Assembly: GCF_947487515.1 (NCBI RefSeq)
Contig: NZ_CANKWO010000001.1
Location: 62,001-126,000, forward strand
Direction of reading: 5' to 3'
Length of the DNA stretch: 64,000 nt
From: an uncultured Litoreibacter sp.
Lineage (GTDB): Bacteria > Pseudomonadota > Alphaproteobacteria > Rhodobacterales > Rhodobacteraceae
The notes under the pieces are model-generated. The model had not been told where the DNA came from, searched no databases, and saw only the letters and a program-made list of their open reading frames with translations. Positions 1 through 8,822 of the stretch are shown piece after piece. Each line of letters begins with the position of its first letter. Position 1 is the stretch's first letter. The position numbers were made by a program, and so were the translations under genes.

Positions 1-1002
<1,002 letters not shown>

Positions 1003-1356
1003 ATGAGCGAAGACGGCGAGCGCAAAAAACACGTTGGTAAGGCCTTAGCAACCGTCTCGCGACGGCGTGCATTGGGTGGCGAACTGGCTTTTGTGTGTTC
1101 AGCAGGGTTCCTTGTTGGAGTTCTGATCGCCGGCTCTAAAGATGAATCTCTATTGTTTTTGACTGCTCCTCTCGTGGTCCCTATGTTGTTTGGCTTTGCC
1201 TATTTTCTTTTCTTTCGCTGGGAGAAGAATAGGGAAGCTGAATTGAACTGGGAAAGAGAAACCGAGCTGGATAAAATTCGCCAAGAGAAAACACAAGAAA
1301 GAATAGCGCAAGCTAAGGCACGTGGCGAATTCGACAAGTGGAACAAAAAGCCATGA
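1003..1356 (+). CDS. Small membrane protein in the suf operon, unknown function
   Basis: I do not recognise this 117-residue protein. ATG follows the sufB stop codon with no gap, so it is probably translationally coupled to sufB. A charged N-terminus (residues 1-25) is followed by two hydrophobic segments (about residues 27-45 and 48-70) and then a long charged, probably helical tail rich in Glu, Lys and Arg. The last residues, ARGEFDKWNKKP, resemble the end of the next gene product. Base composition looks lower in GC than sufB. The position suggests a membrane accessory of the operon, but no function can be assigned. Confidence 0.7.
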   Translation: MSEDGERKKHVGKALATVSRRRALGGELAFVCSAGFLVGVLIAGSKDESLLFLTAPLVVPMLFGFAYFLFFRWEKNREAELNWERETELDKIRQEKTQERIAQAKARGEFDKWNKKP

Positions 1357-1700
1357 ATGATATAGATACACACAGCACGCTAAATGATGCGAAGTATCCG
1401 GTGACGGATCATTCGGCGCGTCTTGGTGTGCTGGCTTTTATTGTAGTTTTGATAGGTATTCCTGTATTATCCAACCATAGTGCCTTTTCCAATATTTCAG
1501 GGGCAGCAGTTGCGATTGTTGCTGTAGTCATGGCTATCGTAGTGGGATTGGGTCTTGCACGTATTATGAAGTCCTTCGCGCAACGTAGGCAGGCTACCTA
1601 CGATGCTGAAATTCGTGCAATCGACGCGGAGGAGAAGAAGCGGAAATTATCCGAAGCCCGTAAATCTGGCGACCTAGACCGTTGGAATAAAACCCCATGA
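1353..1700 (+). CDS. Small membrane protein in the suf operon, tail similar to preceding gene
   Basis: I do not recognise this 115-residue protein. The start chosen is the ATG at 1353, which overlaps the previous stop as ATGA, a typical coupled start; an in-frame GTG at 1338 would add five residues. It has two hydrophobic segments (about residues 23-42 and 51-72), then a basic/acidic helical tail ending GDLDRWNKTP. Order of segments and tail motif (A-x3-G-x2-D-x-WNK-x-P) match the upstream protein, so the two look like diverged tandem paralogues. Base composition is again AT-richer than the suf genes. Confidence 0.68.
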   Translation: MNDIDTHSTLNDAKYPVTDHSARLGVLAFIVVLIGIPVLSNHSAFSNISGAAVAIVAVVMAIVVGLGLARIMKSFAQRRQATYDAEIRAIDAEEKKRKLSEARKSGDLDRWNKTP

Positions 1701-1761
1701 TGGTCGCGCAAAATATCTCCAGTTTCTCGCCACATTCCGGCCAAACTGCCCGCCTAAATCT

Positions 1762-1777
1762 GTCCGTGAACACGGAC
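1762..1777. promoter_or_regulatory. Perfect palindrome just upstream of a ribosome binding site
   Basis: GTCCGTG-AA-CACGGAC has two 7-base arms and a 2-base centre. It lies directly before the GGAGG that serves the ATG at 1791. It could be a protein operator, or fold as a hairpin beside the ribosome binding site. It does not match the Irr or Iron-Rhodo box sequences I know. Confidence 0.4.
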
Positions 1778-1790
1778 GGAGGGGTTTCCC

Positions 1791-2387
1791 ATGAGCATGG
1801 CAGACGCAAGTTTTCAAGCACGGCTGGAGCGGATCAATTCCGGCAAGGGCTTTGTGGCCGAAGGGCTGCTGGGAACGGGCGAGCTGAACCAAATTCGTGC
1901 ACGCCAAACGAAGGGCAAAACCGCGAGCTTCAATCCGACTTTGGGTGTTCCAGAGGAAAAGAAAAAACTCGAGATCAAGCCAATCATCGTGGCCTTCGTG
2001 CTGGGGGTCGTGTCGTTTTTTGGCGGCAGTCTCAGCGTGTTTCACGCGACCCAAGGGCTGGCGACCGATTTCGACAATTTCCGACTGCTGGTCGAGGCCT
2101 TGGGCCCGCTTGGCATGTCCGCGCTGATCGCGTTTTTCCTGCTTTATGTATCGGGTCTGCGCTCGATCCTGTTGGTATGCGTTATCATTGCGGGCTTCTA
2201 CATCACCCATTACGCAGAGCCGCATATGGCGCGCGCAGCACCGGGCATTTGGTCGCAAATCTACTCGCCGGAACACGCGGACGGCTTGAAGTTCCAAGCT
2301 ATCGCGCAACTGGCAAATCTGGGCTTCGTACCACCTGCGGAATTGGCACCGGAACTCGCTCCGGCAGCCGAGGCTGCAACCGACTAA
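1791..2387 (+). CDS. Conserved-looking membrane protein between sufB and sufC
   Basis: Protein of 198 residues that I cannot name. ATG at 1791 has a GGAGGGG ribosome binding site 8 bases upstream; a second ATG two codons later (MADAS) is possible. Residues 1-65 are soluble and polar, then three hydrophobic helices follow (about 66-88, 100-122, 122-145), then a C-terminal region rich in Ala, Pro and Glu. Placement of hypothetical membrane genes between sufB and sufC is, from memory, usual in Rhodobacterales, so a link to Fe-S assembly or iron homeostasis is only an inference from position. Confidence 0.75.
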   Translation: MSMADASFQARLERINSGKGFVAEGLLGTGELNQIRARQTKGKTASFNPTLGVPEEKKKLEIKPIIVAFVLGVVSFFGGSLSVFHATQGLATDFDNFRLLVEALGPLGMSALIAFFLLYVSGLRSILLVCVIIAGFYITHYAEPHMARAAPGIWSQIYSPEHADGLKFQAIAQLANLGFVPPAELAPELAPAAEAATD

Positions 2388-2414
2388 CACATATACCGAA
2401 TGCACTAACACGCA

Positions 2415-2439
2415 CCTCGCATGGGCAATCCATGCGGGG
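2415..2439 (+). terminator. Stem-loop upstream of sufC, possible attenuator or processing site
   Basis: CCTCGCATGG and CCATGCGGGG form a 10-pair stem (one G-U) with a 5-base loop, 28 bases before the sufC start. The following TTGCTTCTGTT is only moderately T-rich, so termination would be partial; it may instead protect or process the sufCDS mRNA. No separate sufC promoter is obvious. Confidence 0.5.
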
Positions 2440-2466
2440 TTGCTTCTGTTGAAAGAGAGAAAAACT

Positions 2467-3222
2467 ATGTTGGAAATCAAAAACCTGCACGTGCAACTTG
2501 AAGACGAGGACAAGCAGATCCTCAAAGGTGTCGACCTGACCGTTGAGGCGGGCAAAGTGCATGCGATCATGGGGCCAAACGGGTCTGGTAAGTCCACGCT
2601 CTCTTATGTCCTGTCCGGCAAGGACGGCTATGAGGTCACGGACGGCGAGGCTGCTCTTGACGGTGTTGACCTGCTGGACCTCGACGCCGAAGAGCGCGCC
2701 GCGGCTGGCCTGTTTTTGGCGTTCCAATATCCGGTAGAAATTCCGGGGGTCGGCAACATGACTTTCTTGCGCACCGCAGTGAACGCGCAACGCAAAGCGC
2801 GCGGCGAAGAAGAGATGTCCGCCGGTGATTTCCTCAAGCTGGTCCGCGCGAAGGCCAAGAGCCTGAAAATTGACGCGGACATGCTGAAACGCCCCGTAAA
2901 TGTTGGCTTCTCGGGGGGCGAGAAGAAGCGCAACGAGATCCTGCAAATGGCCATGCTAGAGCCAAAGATGTGCATTTTGGACGAGACAGATTCCGGTCTG
3001 GACGTCGATGCGATGAAATTGGTGGCCGAAGGCGTGAATGCGCTTCGCTCGGAAGGCCGGTCTTTCCTTGTGATCACGCACTACCAACGCTTGCTGGACC
3101 ACATCAAGCCTGACGTCGTGCATATCATGGCGAATGGCCGCATCATCAAAACAGGTGGCCCAGAGTTGGCGTTGGAAGTTGAAAACAACGGCTACGCTGA
3201 CCTGCTGGCAGAGGTGGCCTAA
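2467..3222 (+). CDS. sufC: Fe-S cluster assembly ATPase SufC
   Basis: ABC-type ATPase of 251 residues, the energising subunit of the cytoplasmic SufBC2D complex. Walker A GPNGSGKST lies near residue 36, the SufC-type signature FSGGEKKRNEI near residue 143, and Walker B CILDETDSGLD near residue 168, where SufC proteins carry ETDSGLD. The ATG at 2467 was chosen (AAAGAGAG upstream; start MLEIKNLHV as in the family); an in-frame start at 2440 would add nine atypical residues and falls in the stem-loop. Only one base separates its stop from the sufD start, so coupling is expected. Confidence 0.97.
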   Translation: MLEIKNLHVQLEDEDKQILKGVDLTVEAGKVHAIMGPNGSGKSTLSYVLSGKDGYEVTDGEAALDGVDLLDLDAEERAAAGLFLAFQYPVEIPGVGNMTFLRTAVNAQRKARGEEEMSAGDFLKLVRAKAKSLKIDADMLKRPVNVGFSGGEKKRNEILQMAMLEPKMCILDETDSGLDVDAMKLVAEGVNALRSEGRSFLVITHYQRLLDHIKPDVVHIMANGRIIKTGGPELALEVENNGYADLLAEVA

Positions 3223-3223
3223 G

Positions 3224-4495
3224 ATGGGCGCCGCTGAAAAACTGACAGTCGCTCCGCGCGCCTTGCCTGAGGGGCAGGGCGTATGGGCACAAACGGCCCG
3301 CGAAGACGCGGCCGCCCGCTTGAGCGCCATGGGCATGCCCGTGCGCCGTGACGAGTATTGGAAATACACCAACCCCTTGAGCTTGACCGAAGAGGTCGCA
3401 CCTGCGGCTGAGGTATTCTCGTCTGACGAGGCGCCAATCTTTGACGATATCGACACGTTGAGCATCGTCTTCGTGGATGGTGTTTTTGACGCTGACGCAT
3501 CGGATGACTTGGTGTTGGAAGGTCTGGAAATTTCGCGCCTAGCGGATGCGGCTCAGGCGGATATTCACTGGGCGAAGGATTTGTATGGGGTGTTGGAAAA
3601 CAACGGCCAAAATCCGGTTCACCGCCCTTTGGCTGCTGCGAACACGGCCTTTGCAACTGACGGTGTTTTGATCCGCGCAACTGCCAAGGTCAGCAAGCCC
3701 GTACAAGTGACTTATCTTCACAAATCAGATACTTCTGATGCGATCTTGCACCACGTTGTGCGCGTGGATGATGGCGCGGAAATGACCTTGATCGAAAACG
3801 GTCCAGCTGCGGCACGCTTCAATCAAGTGCTTGAGGTCGACGTGGCCGATCGGGCAGCGTTCCACCATGTGCGTGCGCAGGGGCGTGATCATGCCCGCCG
3901 CGCCGTGACCCATATCTTCACGCGCCTTGGCACTGAAAGCACCTTCAAAAGCTTCACCTTGACTGCAAACGGTGTGCTGACGCGCAACGAATGCATCATG
4001 GAGCTGACCGGCGATGACGCCATCGCACATGTGGCCGGTGCTGCTGTTGGCGACGGAGACTTCCACCACGATGATACGGTCTTTATCACCCATGATGCCG
4101 AAAACTGCGAAAGCCGTCAGGTTTTCAAAAAGGTTCTGCGGAACGGGGCAACTGGTGTGTTCCAAGGCAAAATTCTGGTGAAAGAAGGCGCTCAGAAAAC
4201 TGATGGCTACCAGATCAGCCAAGCTTTGCTTCTGGATGGGGACAGTCAGTTTCTGGCTAAGCCGGAGTTGGAAATCTACGCAGATGACGTGGCCTGTTCG
4301 CATGGGTCTACGTCGGGCGCGATCGACGAAGATGCGTTGTTCTATCTAAGGTCGCGGGGGGTGCCCGAAGCTCAGGCTCAAAATCTGTTGGTTCTGGCCT
4401 TTCTTGGTGAGGCTCTGGAAGAAATCGACAATGATGACCTCGCAGCTGAACTTTTGGGCCGCCTAGAGGCGTGGTTCGAGCGGCGTAGCAGCTAG
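3224..4495 (+). CDS. sufD: Fe-S cluster assembly protein SufD
   Basis: Protein of 423 residues, the SufB paralogue of the SufBC2D complex. The C-terminal beta-helix and the closing segment with DVACSHGSTSGAIDEDALFYLRSRG split over residues 355-380 are characteristic: the conserved Cys and His in CSHG correspond to residues important at the SufB-SufD interface. The start at 3224 follows the sufC stop by one base and is preceded by GAGGTGG. The longer in-frame extension back to 3134 overlaps sufC and reads as non-homologous sequence, so it was rejected. The operon continues after three bases into a Yip1-type gene. Confidence 0.96.
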   Translation: MGAAEKLTVAPRALPEGQGVWAQTAREDAAARLSAMGMPVRRDEYWKYTNPLSLTEEVAPAAEVFSSDEAPIFDDIDTLSIVFVDGVFDADASDDLVLEGLEISRLADAAQADIHWAKDLYGVLENNGQNPVHRPLAAANTAFATDGVLIRATAKVSKPVQVTYLHKSDTSDAILHHVVRVDDGAEMTLIENGPAAARFNQVLEVDVADRAAFHHVRAQGRDHARRAVTHIFTRLGTESTFKSFTLTANGVLTRNECIMELTGDDAIAHVAGAAVGDGDFHHDDTVFITHDAENCESRQVFKKVLRNGATGVFQGKILVKEGAQKTDGYQISQALLLDGDSQFLAKPELEIYADDVACSHGSTSGAIDEDALFYLRSRGVPEAQAQNLLVLAFLGEALEEIDNDDLAAELLGRLEAWFERRSS

Positions 4496-4498
4496 GCT

Positions 4499-4987
4499 AT
4501 GGCAACGGCGCAGATCATCTTTGAAAGCTACCGCGCGCCGCGCAAGGTCGCGCGCCGTTTCCGCGATGCAGGGGCGGATGAGGGCACGGGATTGGGCTGG
4601 CTGTTTGCTGCCTGCATCCTGTTTTTCATCGCCCGATTGCCCGGTCTCGCACGGACCTCGCATCTGTCTCAGGGCGAGGTGCCGTTGTTCGGTCTTGCCT
4701 TGGGCACCTTCTTTGGGACGCTCCTGCTGGCCCCGATCTTTTTCTATGTGGTGGCCAGCTTGAGCCATTTCGTTGCGAAAGCATTCGGGGCCAATGGAAC
4801 TGTGACAGATGCACGCCTGGCGATGTTCTGGGGCTTGCTGGCCTCTGGACCCATTGTTTTGTTTCATGGTCTTGTGTCCGCAATGATCGGGCCGGGGTCG
4901 CAGTCTTCGATCGTGGCCTTTGTATCTTTCGCTGTTTTTCTATGGGTCTGGATCAACAGTTTGATAGAGTTGGAAAGCAACAGCTGA
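4499..4987 (+). CDS. YIP1 family membrane protein (first of a pair)
   Basis: Protein of 162 residues with about four to five hydrophobic helices (roughly residues 31-48, 62-90, 100-118, 120-140, 140-160), resembling the YIP1 domain found in small bacterial membrane proteins. It starts three bases after the sufD stop and ends overlapping the next start (TGATG). The cytoplasmic N-terminus is basic. Two YIP1-type genes between sufD and sufS are, from memory, usual in Rhodobacteraceae suf operons; their role in Fe-S assembly is unknown. Family assignment is from fold pattern and context, not from a computed hit. Confidence 0.75.
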   Translation: MATAQIIFESYRAPRKVARRFRDAGADEGTGLGWLFAACILFFIARLPGLARTSHLSQGEVPLFGLALGTFFGTLLLAPIFFYVVASLSHFVAKAFGANGTVTDARLAMFWGLLASGPIVLFHGLVSAMIGPGSQSSIVAFVSFAVFLWVWINSLIELESNS

Positions 4988-5583
4988 TGTTGGATATTTT
5001 TGCACCTTTGGTTCTCCAGACACTTCGCCGTCCTCGCGAGGCCTGCGCAGAGGTCTTGAAGCTGGAGTTTGAGCGCGGCCATTTGTGGCTGATTTTGCTT
5101 CTGGTGTCGGTGGTCTCGGTTTTGGCCAGCGAGTTTACCATGCTCTTCGTGCCCTCGGACTTGATTGTGGATCAAGGCCCGCTGCCCAACAGCCCAATGT
5201 TCATGGCGGTGGTGATCTTGGCGCTTTTGGCTGCGACGGTATTCGCCACCCATTACATCGGGCGGGCCTTCGATGGGCAAGGGGCCTTTGACGACAGCCT
5301 TAAGGCGGTCATTTGGATGCAGTTTGTCATGCTGGCGTTGCAGGCGGTGCAGATCTTGTTCTTTATGATTTCGCCTGTGTTTGGCCTGCTCTTTGGCTGG
5401 TTTGGCGCACTCTATATGTTCGGCGTGTTCTTGGTTTTCGTGCAAATTTTGCACGGGTTTAAGTCACTGGGCGGGGTGCTTCTTGGAGCGATCGCAGGGT
5501 TTATCGGCATCATGCTGGCCATAGCGGTGCTCATCACCATTATCGCAGCTATTTTCGGGTTGGAGTTTGTCACAAATGTATGA
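4987..5583 (+). CDS. YIP1 family membrane protein (second of a pair)
   Basis: Protein of 198 residues with five predicted transmembrane helices and the order typical of YIP1 proteins: amphipathic N-terminus (LQTLRRPREACAEVLKL), a first helix about residues 34-52, and a hairpin of helices in the C-terminal half. ATG at 4987 overlaps the preceding stop as TGATG; a start upstream at 4942 would lie inside the other gene. Its own end overlaps the sufS start by eight bases. It is probably cotranscribed with sufD and sufS. Function is unknown; both YIP1 proteins may act as one membrane unit. Confidence 0.78.
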   Translation: MLDIFAPLVLQTLRRPREACAEVLKLEFERGHLWLILLLVSVVSVLASEFTMLFVPSDLIVDQGPLPNSPMFMAVVILALLAATVFATHYIGRAFDGQGAFDDSLKAVIWMQFVMLALQAVQILFFMISPVFGLLFGWFGALYMFGVFLVFVQILHGFKSLGGVLLGAIAGFIGIMLAIAVLITIIAAIFGLEFVTNV

Positions 5584-6796
5584 TGTCCAAAGCATACGGG
5601 CTGATTTTCCAATTCTCAGCCGAACCGTGAATGGCAAGCCGTTGGTGTATCTCGACAATGGGGCTTCCGCGCAAAAGCCGCAGGTGGTGATTGACGCGGT
5701 GACGCAAGCCTACGCCCATGAATACGCCAATGTGCACCGCGGGCTGCACTATCTGTCCAACCTCGCCACTGATAAATATGAGGCGGTACGGGGCAAGGTC
5801 GCCTCCTTCATCGGGGCCGCGTCAGAAGATGAAATCATCTTCAATTCCGGCACAACCGAAGGCATCAATATGGTCGCCTATGGGTGGGCTGCACCAAGGA
5901 TGAAAGCCGGCGACGAGATCATCCTCAGCGTGATGGAGCACCATGCCAACATCGTGCCGTGGCATTTCTTGCGCGAACGATTGGGCGTGAAGCTGGTTTG
6001 GGTTGATGTCGATACGAATGGCGATCTGGATCCCCAAAAGGTCATCGACGCGATCACCCCTCGGACCAAGCTGATTGCCGTTACGCATATGTCCAATGTG
6101 CTGGGCACGGTGGTGGATGTGAAATCCATCTGCTTGGCGGCGCGTGACAAGGGCGTGCCAGTGCTGGTTGACGGCTCTCAGGCCTCGGTTCATATGCCGG
6201 TTGATGTGGTCGATCTGGGCTGCGACTTCTACCCGATTACCGGACATAAGCTTTATGGCCCCTCGGGGTCGGGGGCGATCTATGTGCGTGCGGATCGAAT
6301 GGCTGAGATGCAGCCCTTCATTGGCGGCGGCGACATGATCCGCGACGTTCATAAGGATGAAGTGATCTACAATGATGCGCCGATGAAGTTTGAGGCCGGA
6401 ACACCAGGCATTGTGCAAATGATCGGTTTGGGAGTGGCTCTGGATTACATGACCTCTGTCGGTATGCAGAATGTTGCGGACCATGAACGAGACCTTCGTG
6501 ACTATGCTCAGACACGCCTCAATGGGCTAAACTGGCTGAACATTCAGGGGCAATCTGCGGGCAAGGGCGCGATCTTCTCCTTCACGTTGGATGGGGCGGC
6601 ACATGCGCATGATATCTCCACAGTGCTGGATAAGAAGGGGGTGGCTGTGCGTGCAGGACAGCATTGCACCCAACCTTTGATGGAGCACTTCGGGCTAACG
6701 GCCACCTGTCGTGCATCCTTCGGAATGTACAACACAAGGGACGAAGTGGACGCCTTGGTCGACGCATTGGAGCTTTGTCACGAGTTGTTCGCCTGA
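5576..6796 (+). CDS. sufS: Cysteine desulfurase SufS
   Basis: PLP-dependent class V aminotransferase-fold enzyme of 406 residues that takes sulfur from cysteine for Fe-S assembly. Visible are the N-terminal FPILSRTVNGKPLVYLDNG, the cofactor lysine in DFYPITGHKLYGPSGSG (Lys near residue 225), and the active-site cysteine loop VRAGQHCTQPLMEHFG (Cys near residue 364), which marks the SufS group rather than IscS/NifS. ATG at 5576 was chosen; a TTG three codons upstream is the alternative. No sufE, sufT or sufA follows: the next gene is a tRNA, so those partners lie elsewhere. Confidence 0.97.
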   Translation: MYDVQSIRADFPILSRTVNGKPLVYLDNGASAQKPQVVIDAVTQAYAHEYANVHRGLHYLSNLATDKYEAVRGKVASFIGAASEDEIIFNSGTTEGINMVAYGWAAPRMKAGDEIILSVMEHHANIVPWHFLRERLGVKLVWVDVDTNGDLDPQKVIDAITPRTKLIAVTHMSNVLGTVVDVKSICLAARDKGVPVLVDGSQASVHMPVDVVDLGCDFYPITGHKLYGPSGSGAIYVRADRMAEMQPFIGGGDMIRDVHKDEVIYNDAPMKFEAGTPGIVQMIGLGVALDYMTSVGMQNVADHERDLRDYAQTRLNGLNWLNIQGQSAGKGAIFSFTLDGAAHAHDISTVLDKKGVAVRAGQHCTQPLMEHFGLTATCRASFGMYNTRDEVDALVDALELCHELFA

Positions 6797-6813
6797 GACG
6801 GGCAAGTTTGGCG

Positions 6814-6842
6814 TTGCGGCGTCATTGGCCCGCTTGTATAGC
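6814..6842 (+). promoter_or_regulatory. Candidate sigma-70 promoter of tRNA-Arg
   Basis: TTGCGG and TATAGC are separated by 17 bases, and the -10 box ends 9 bases before the mature tRNA. Spacing and position fit a dedicated tRNA promoter, so the tRNA need not depend on suf operon read-through. Confidence 0.45.
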
Positions 6843-6851
6843 GATACTCAG

Positions 6852-6928
<77 letters not shown>

Positions 6929-7303
6929 TTCAAATATAAGAATCTGAAACTAAACAATAAAACTTTATCTAAACCATTTTTGGACAAAATCGGGCAGCAT
7001 AAGTCATTGAAATATCAGGTTTTGACGAAACACGCCTAAATAGGCGTACTCAGCTGCGGTCCAGTTTGCCACGATCAATGGCCGCTCCCAGCCCAAAGCG
7101 GACACTGGGGTTTAACATTTTTGGGTGGGTGGCAATCGCTACCTATACCTTGAATAAACGAATGTAATGCGCGAAAATTTGTCAAAGCGGTGTCAGCAGA
7201 CTTATCCCCTTCAGAGAGGCAAGTGGTTCAAAAATGCACCAAAAAAGTGGGCTCGTAGAGCTGCGATTGGCGTATAAGCCCAACAAACCGGAAAGGTAGC
7301 ATC
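6929..7303. other. Intergenic region after tRNA-Arg, no gene seen
   Basis: This 375-base stretch is AT-richer than the suf region. The only structure I see is a small hairpin near 7082-7103 (CCGCT with AGCGG). It ends with GGAAAGG serving the GTG start at 7304. No copy of the tRNA 3' end and no integrase remnant was found. Confidence 0.5.
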
Positions 7304-8419
7304 GTGGAAAAACCCACCGGCGACGAACGAATTGATGCCGAGTTGGTCTCTATTCAAGGCATTGATGTCGACGAGATTATCATTCTTACAGATGGGTTGA
7401 AGGCACGGTCGCGCGACGATGGGTGCGTTCAGTTTTACCCAATTTGGAGAGATGGAGAGCCCACGTGGGGTGGGGACATACTATGCGAAACATTCCGAAG
7501 CTTCATTGAGGATCGATGTATCGAGGTCATAGGAGTAAAGCAGATCACCAGAACCAATGATGGCACTCATTGGCGTTGGGCTCCAGCTAATGCATGCCAT
7601 AACCCTCCCCACAATAATCCTAGCTACCGATGGTCGTTTATTTCTAGCGGGATACGTCAGTCTATCAAATCGGGAACCCGTCTCAACTTCATCGGCGAAA
7701 AATCAAGTGAACCCATTTCAGACGTTGATACAAGAAGGCTCGCCGACTTAGCAAAGCACATTGCAATTGACCTGCACCAGTTGAACCATGCCATCGCTAT
7801 GATGGCTGAACATCTTCATACCGAACTTGTAAGCCAAGGACCCAGATGCAGCCGCTATTCGCATATCCGCAACCTCGACTTGTCAGCCCATGTGCACGGT
7901 TTTTTTCAAGCATTTAGTGCGGCACGAGATCATTACGCCCAGTTTCTCACCATACAAATTGGTCGGAAAAAGGTCAAAGGTCTTCCGATTGATAGTATGT
8001 CTAAGCTCCTGAATGCGGTTGAGCCGTCTCAACTTAGGCAACTTAATCTCATCAAACTTCTTGAACAGAGGAACCTTCTTGAGATTGGAGAAGGAGCGCA
8101 TAACCACGCTGGCGAATGTCGGCTAGTTTATAAGTCAGATACTTGGCTGAAATATACGAACAAATTGCGAAATCGTTTCACTCACGGCTCTCCATACGGA
8201 ACATCGCCGGATGAGGATATAACCGAAATTTACCAACCGGACTGTGACAGCACCATATATCTGGCAAAATCCTTCCTTGAGAAGGGCGAGGAAGGATTTC
8301 CTCTCAACATTCTAAGAACAACAAACCATTCATACCAAGCCATTTGTGGTTTGTTTCTTTTCGCGGCTGAAGCCACGGGATATGAGAGTAGTCCGCCCTT
8401 AGTCACAACAAATTTCTAA
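7304..8419 (+). CDS. Hypothetical protein with HEPN-like RNxxxH motif
   Basis: Protein of 371 residues that I do not recognise. It starts at GTG 7304 with GGAAAGG upstream. It has no signal peptide or membrane helix. The N-terminal half (about 1-145) looks globular with many Trp/Asp; the C-terminal half looks helical and contains KLRNRFTHGSPYG near residues 290-302. The Arg-x4-His pattern preceded by LRN and followed by Gly is the catalytic signature of HEPN-domain ribonucleases, which occur in toxin-antitoxin, abortive infection and Apea-type defence proteins. GC content is visibly lower than neighbours and the gene stands alone beside a tRNA, suggesting transfer. HEPN assignment is motif-based inference; a chance match cannot be excluded. 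Confidence 0.6.
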   Translation: MEKPTGDERIDAELVSIQGIDVDEIIILTDGLKARSRDDGCVQFYPIWRDGEPTWGGDILCETFRSFIEDRCIEVIGVKQITRTNDGTHWRWAPANACHNPPHNNPSYRWSFISSGIRQSIKSGTRLNFIGEKSSEPISDVDTRRLADLAKHIAIDLHQLNHAIAMMAEHLHTELVSQGPRCSRYSHIRNLDLSAHVHGFFQAFSAARDHYAQFLTIQIGRKKVKGLPIDSMSKLLNAVEPSQLRQLNLIKLLEQRNLLEIGEGAHNHAGECRLVYKSDTWLKYTNKLRNRFTHGSPYGTSPDEDITEIYQPDCDSTIYLAKSFLEKGEEGFPLNILRTTNHSYQAICGLFLFAAEATGYESSPPLVTTNF

Positions 8420-8762
8420 TAGATCAAGCGCCCTCAGGAAGTGTCTGCCCGACTTTGCAAAGTCCGGTTTCTGCGCATAGCAGTCGATGACTTTGACTAC
8501 AGCTCCCGCTCCCTAGGGCTCTAATAAGATGCTTGAGCGCCTCAGAAATTTTAGAAAATATGCATGCTAAGTTATTGAATGTTTTAAAATCGGGCATCCT
8601 CTCAGGTGCGCCAACAAAGCAAGGCGGCGCAAATTTTGACGCAACGCCCGTGATAAGAAACCCTACCTTCTACATCCGCAAGTCCTGCTTTCAGCTACTT
8701 TGAAGAACCGCCGGTCTCATAGGCCAGAGAGGGCAGGTTGATCAGAGCACTGGTTTGACACG
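8420..8762. other. Intergenic region, no gene seen
   Basis: About 340 AT-rich bases with no convincing coding sequence. It contains a perfect 14-base palindrome GACTTTGCAAAGTC near 8452-8465, which might be a weak terminator or a protein site for the upstream gene. I see no RNA gene and no direct repeat of the tRNA end. Confidence 0.45.
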
Positions 8763-8791
8763 AAAAAGCCGCCCCAGATCGCGGGCGGCTT
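8763..8791 (-). terminator. Rho-independent terminator of the M15/DUF882 peptidase gene
   Basis: Arms AAGCCGCCC and GGGCGGCTT form a 9-pair stem, followed on the minus strand by TTTTT. It lies about 30 bases beyond the stop codon at 8823. Confidence 0.85.
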
Positions 8792-8822
8792 AGAAGGAAT
8801 TTCTGTGGAGTTTAGGACGGTC

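Noticed and set aside
8452-8465. Palindrome GACTTTGCAAAGTC as terminator of the HEPN-like gene
   Set aside because: It has no T tract and an AT-rich centre; I mention it in the intergenic entry but do not call a terminator.
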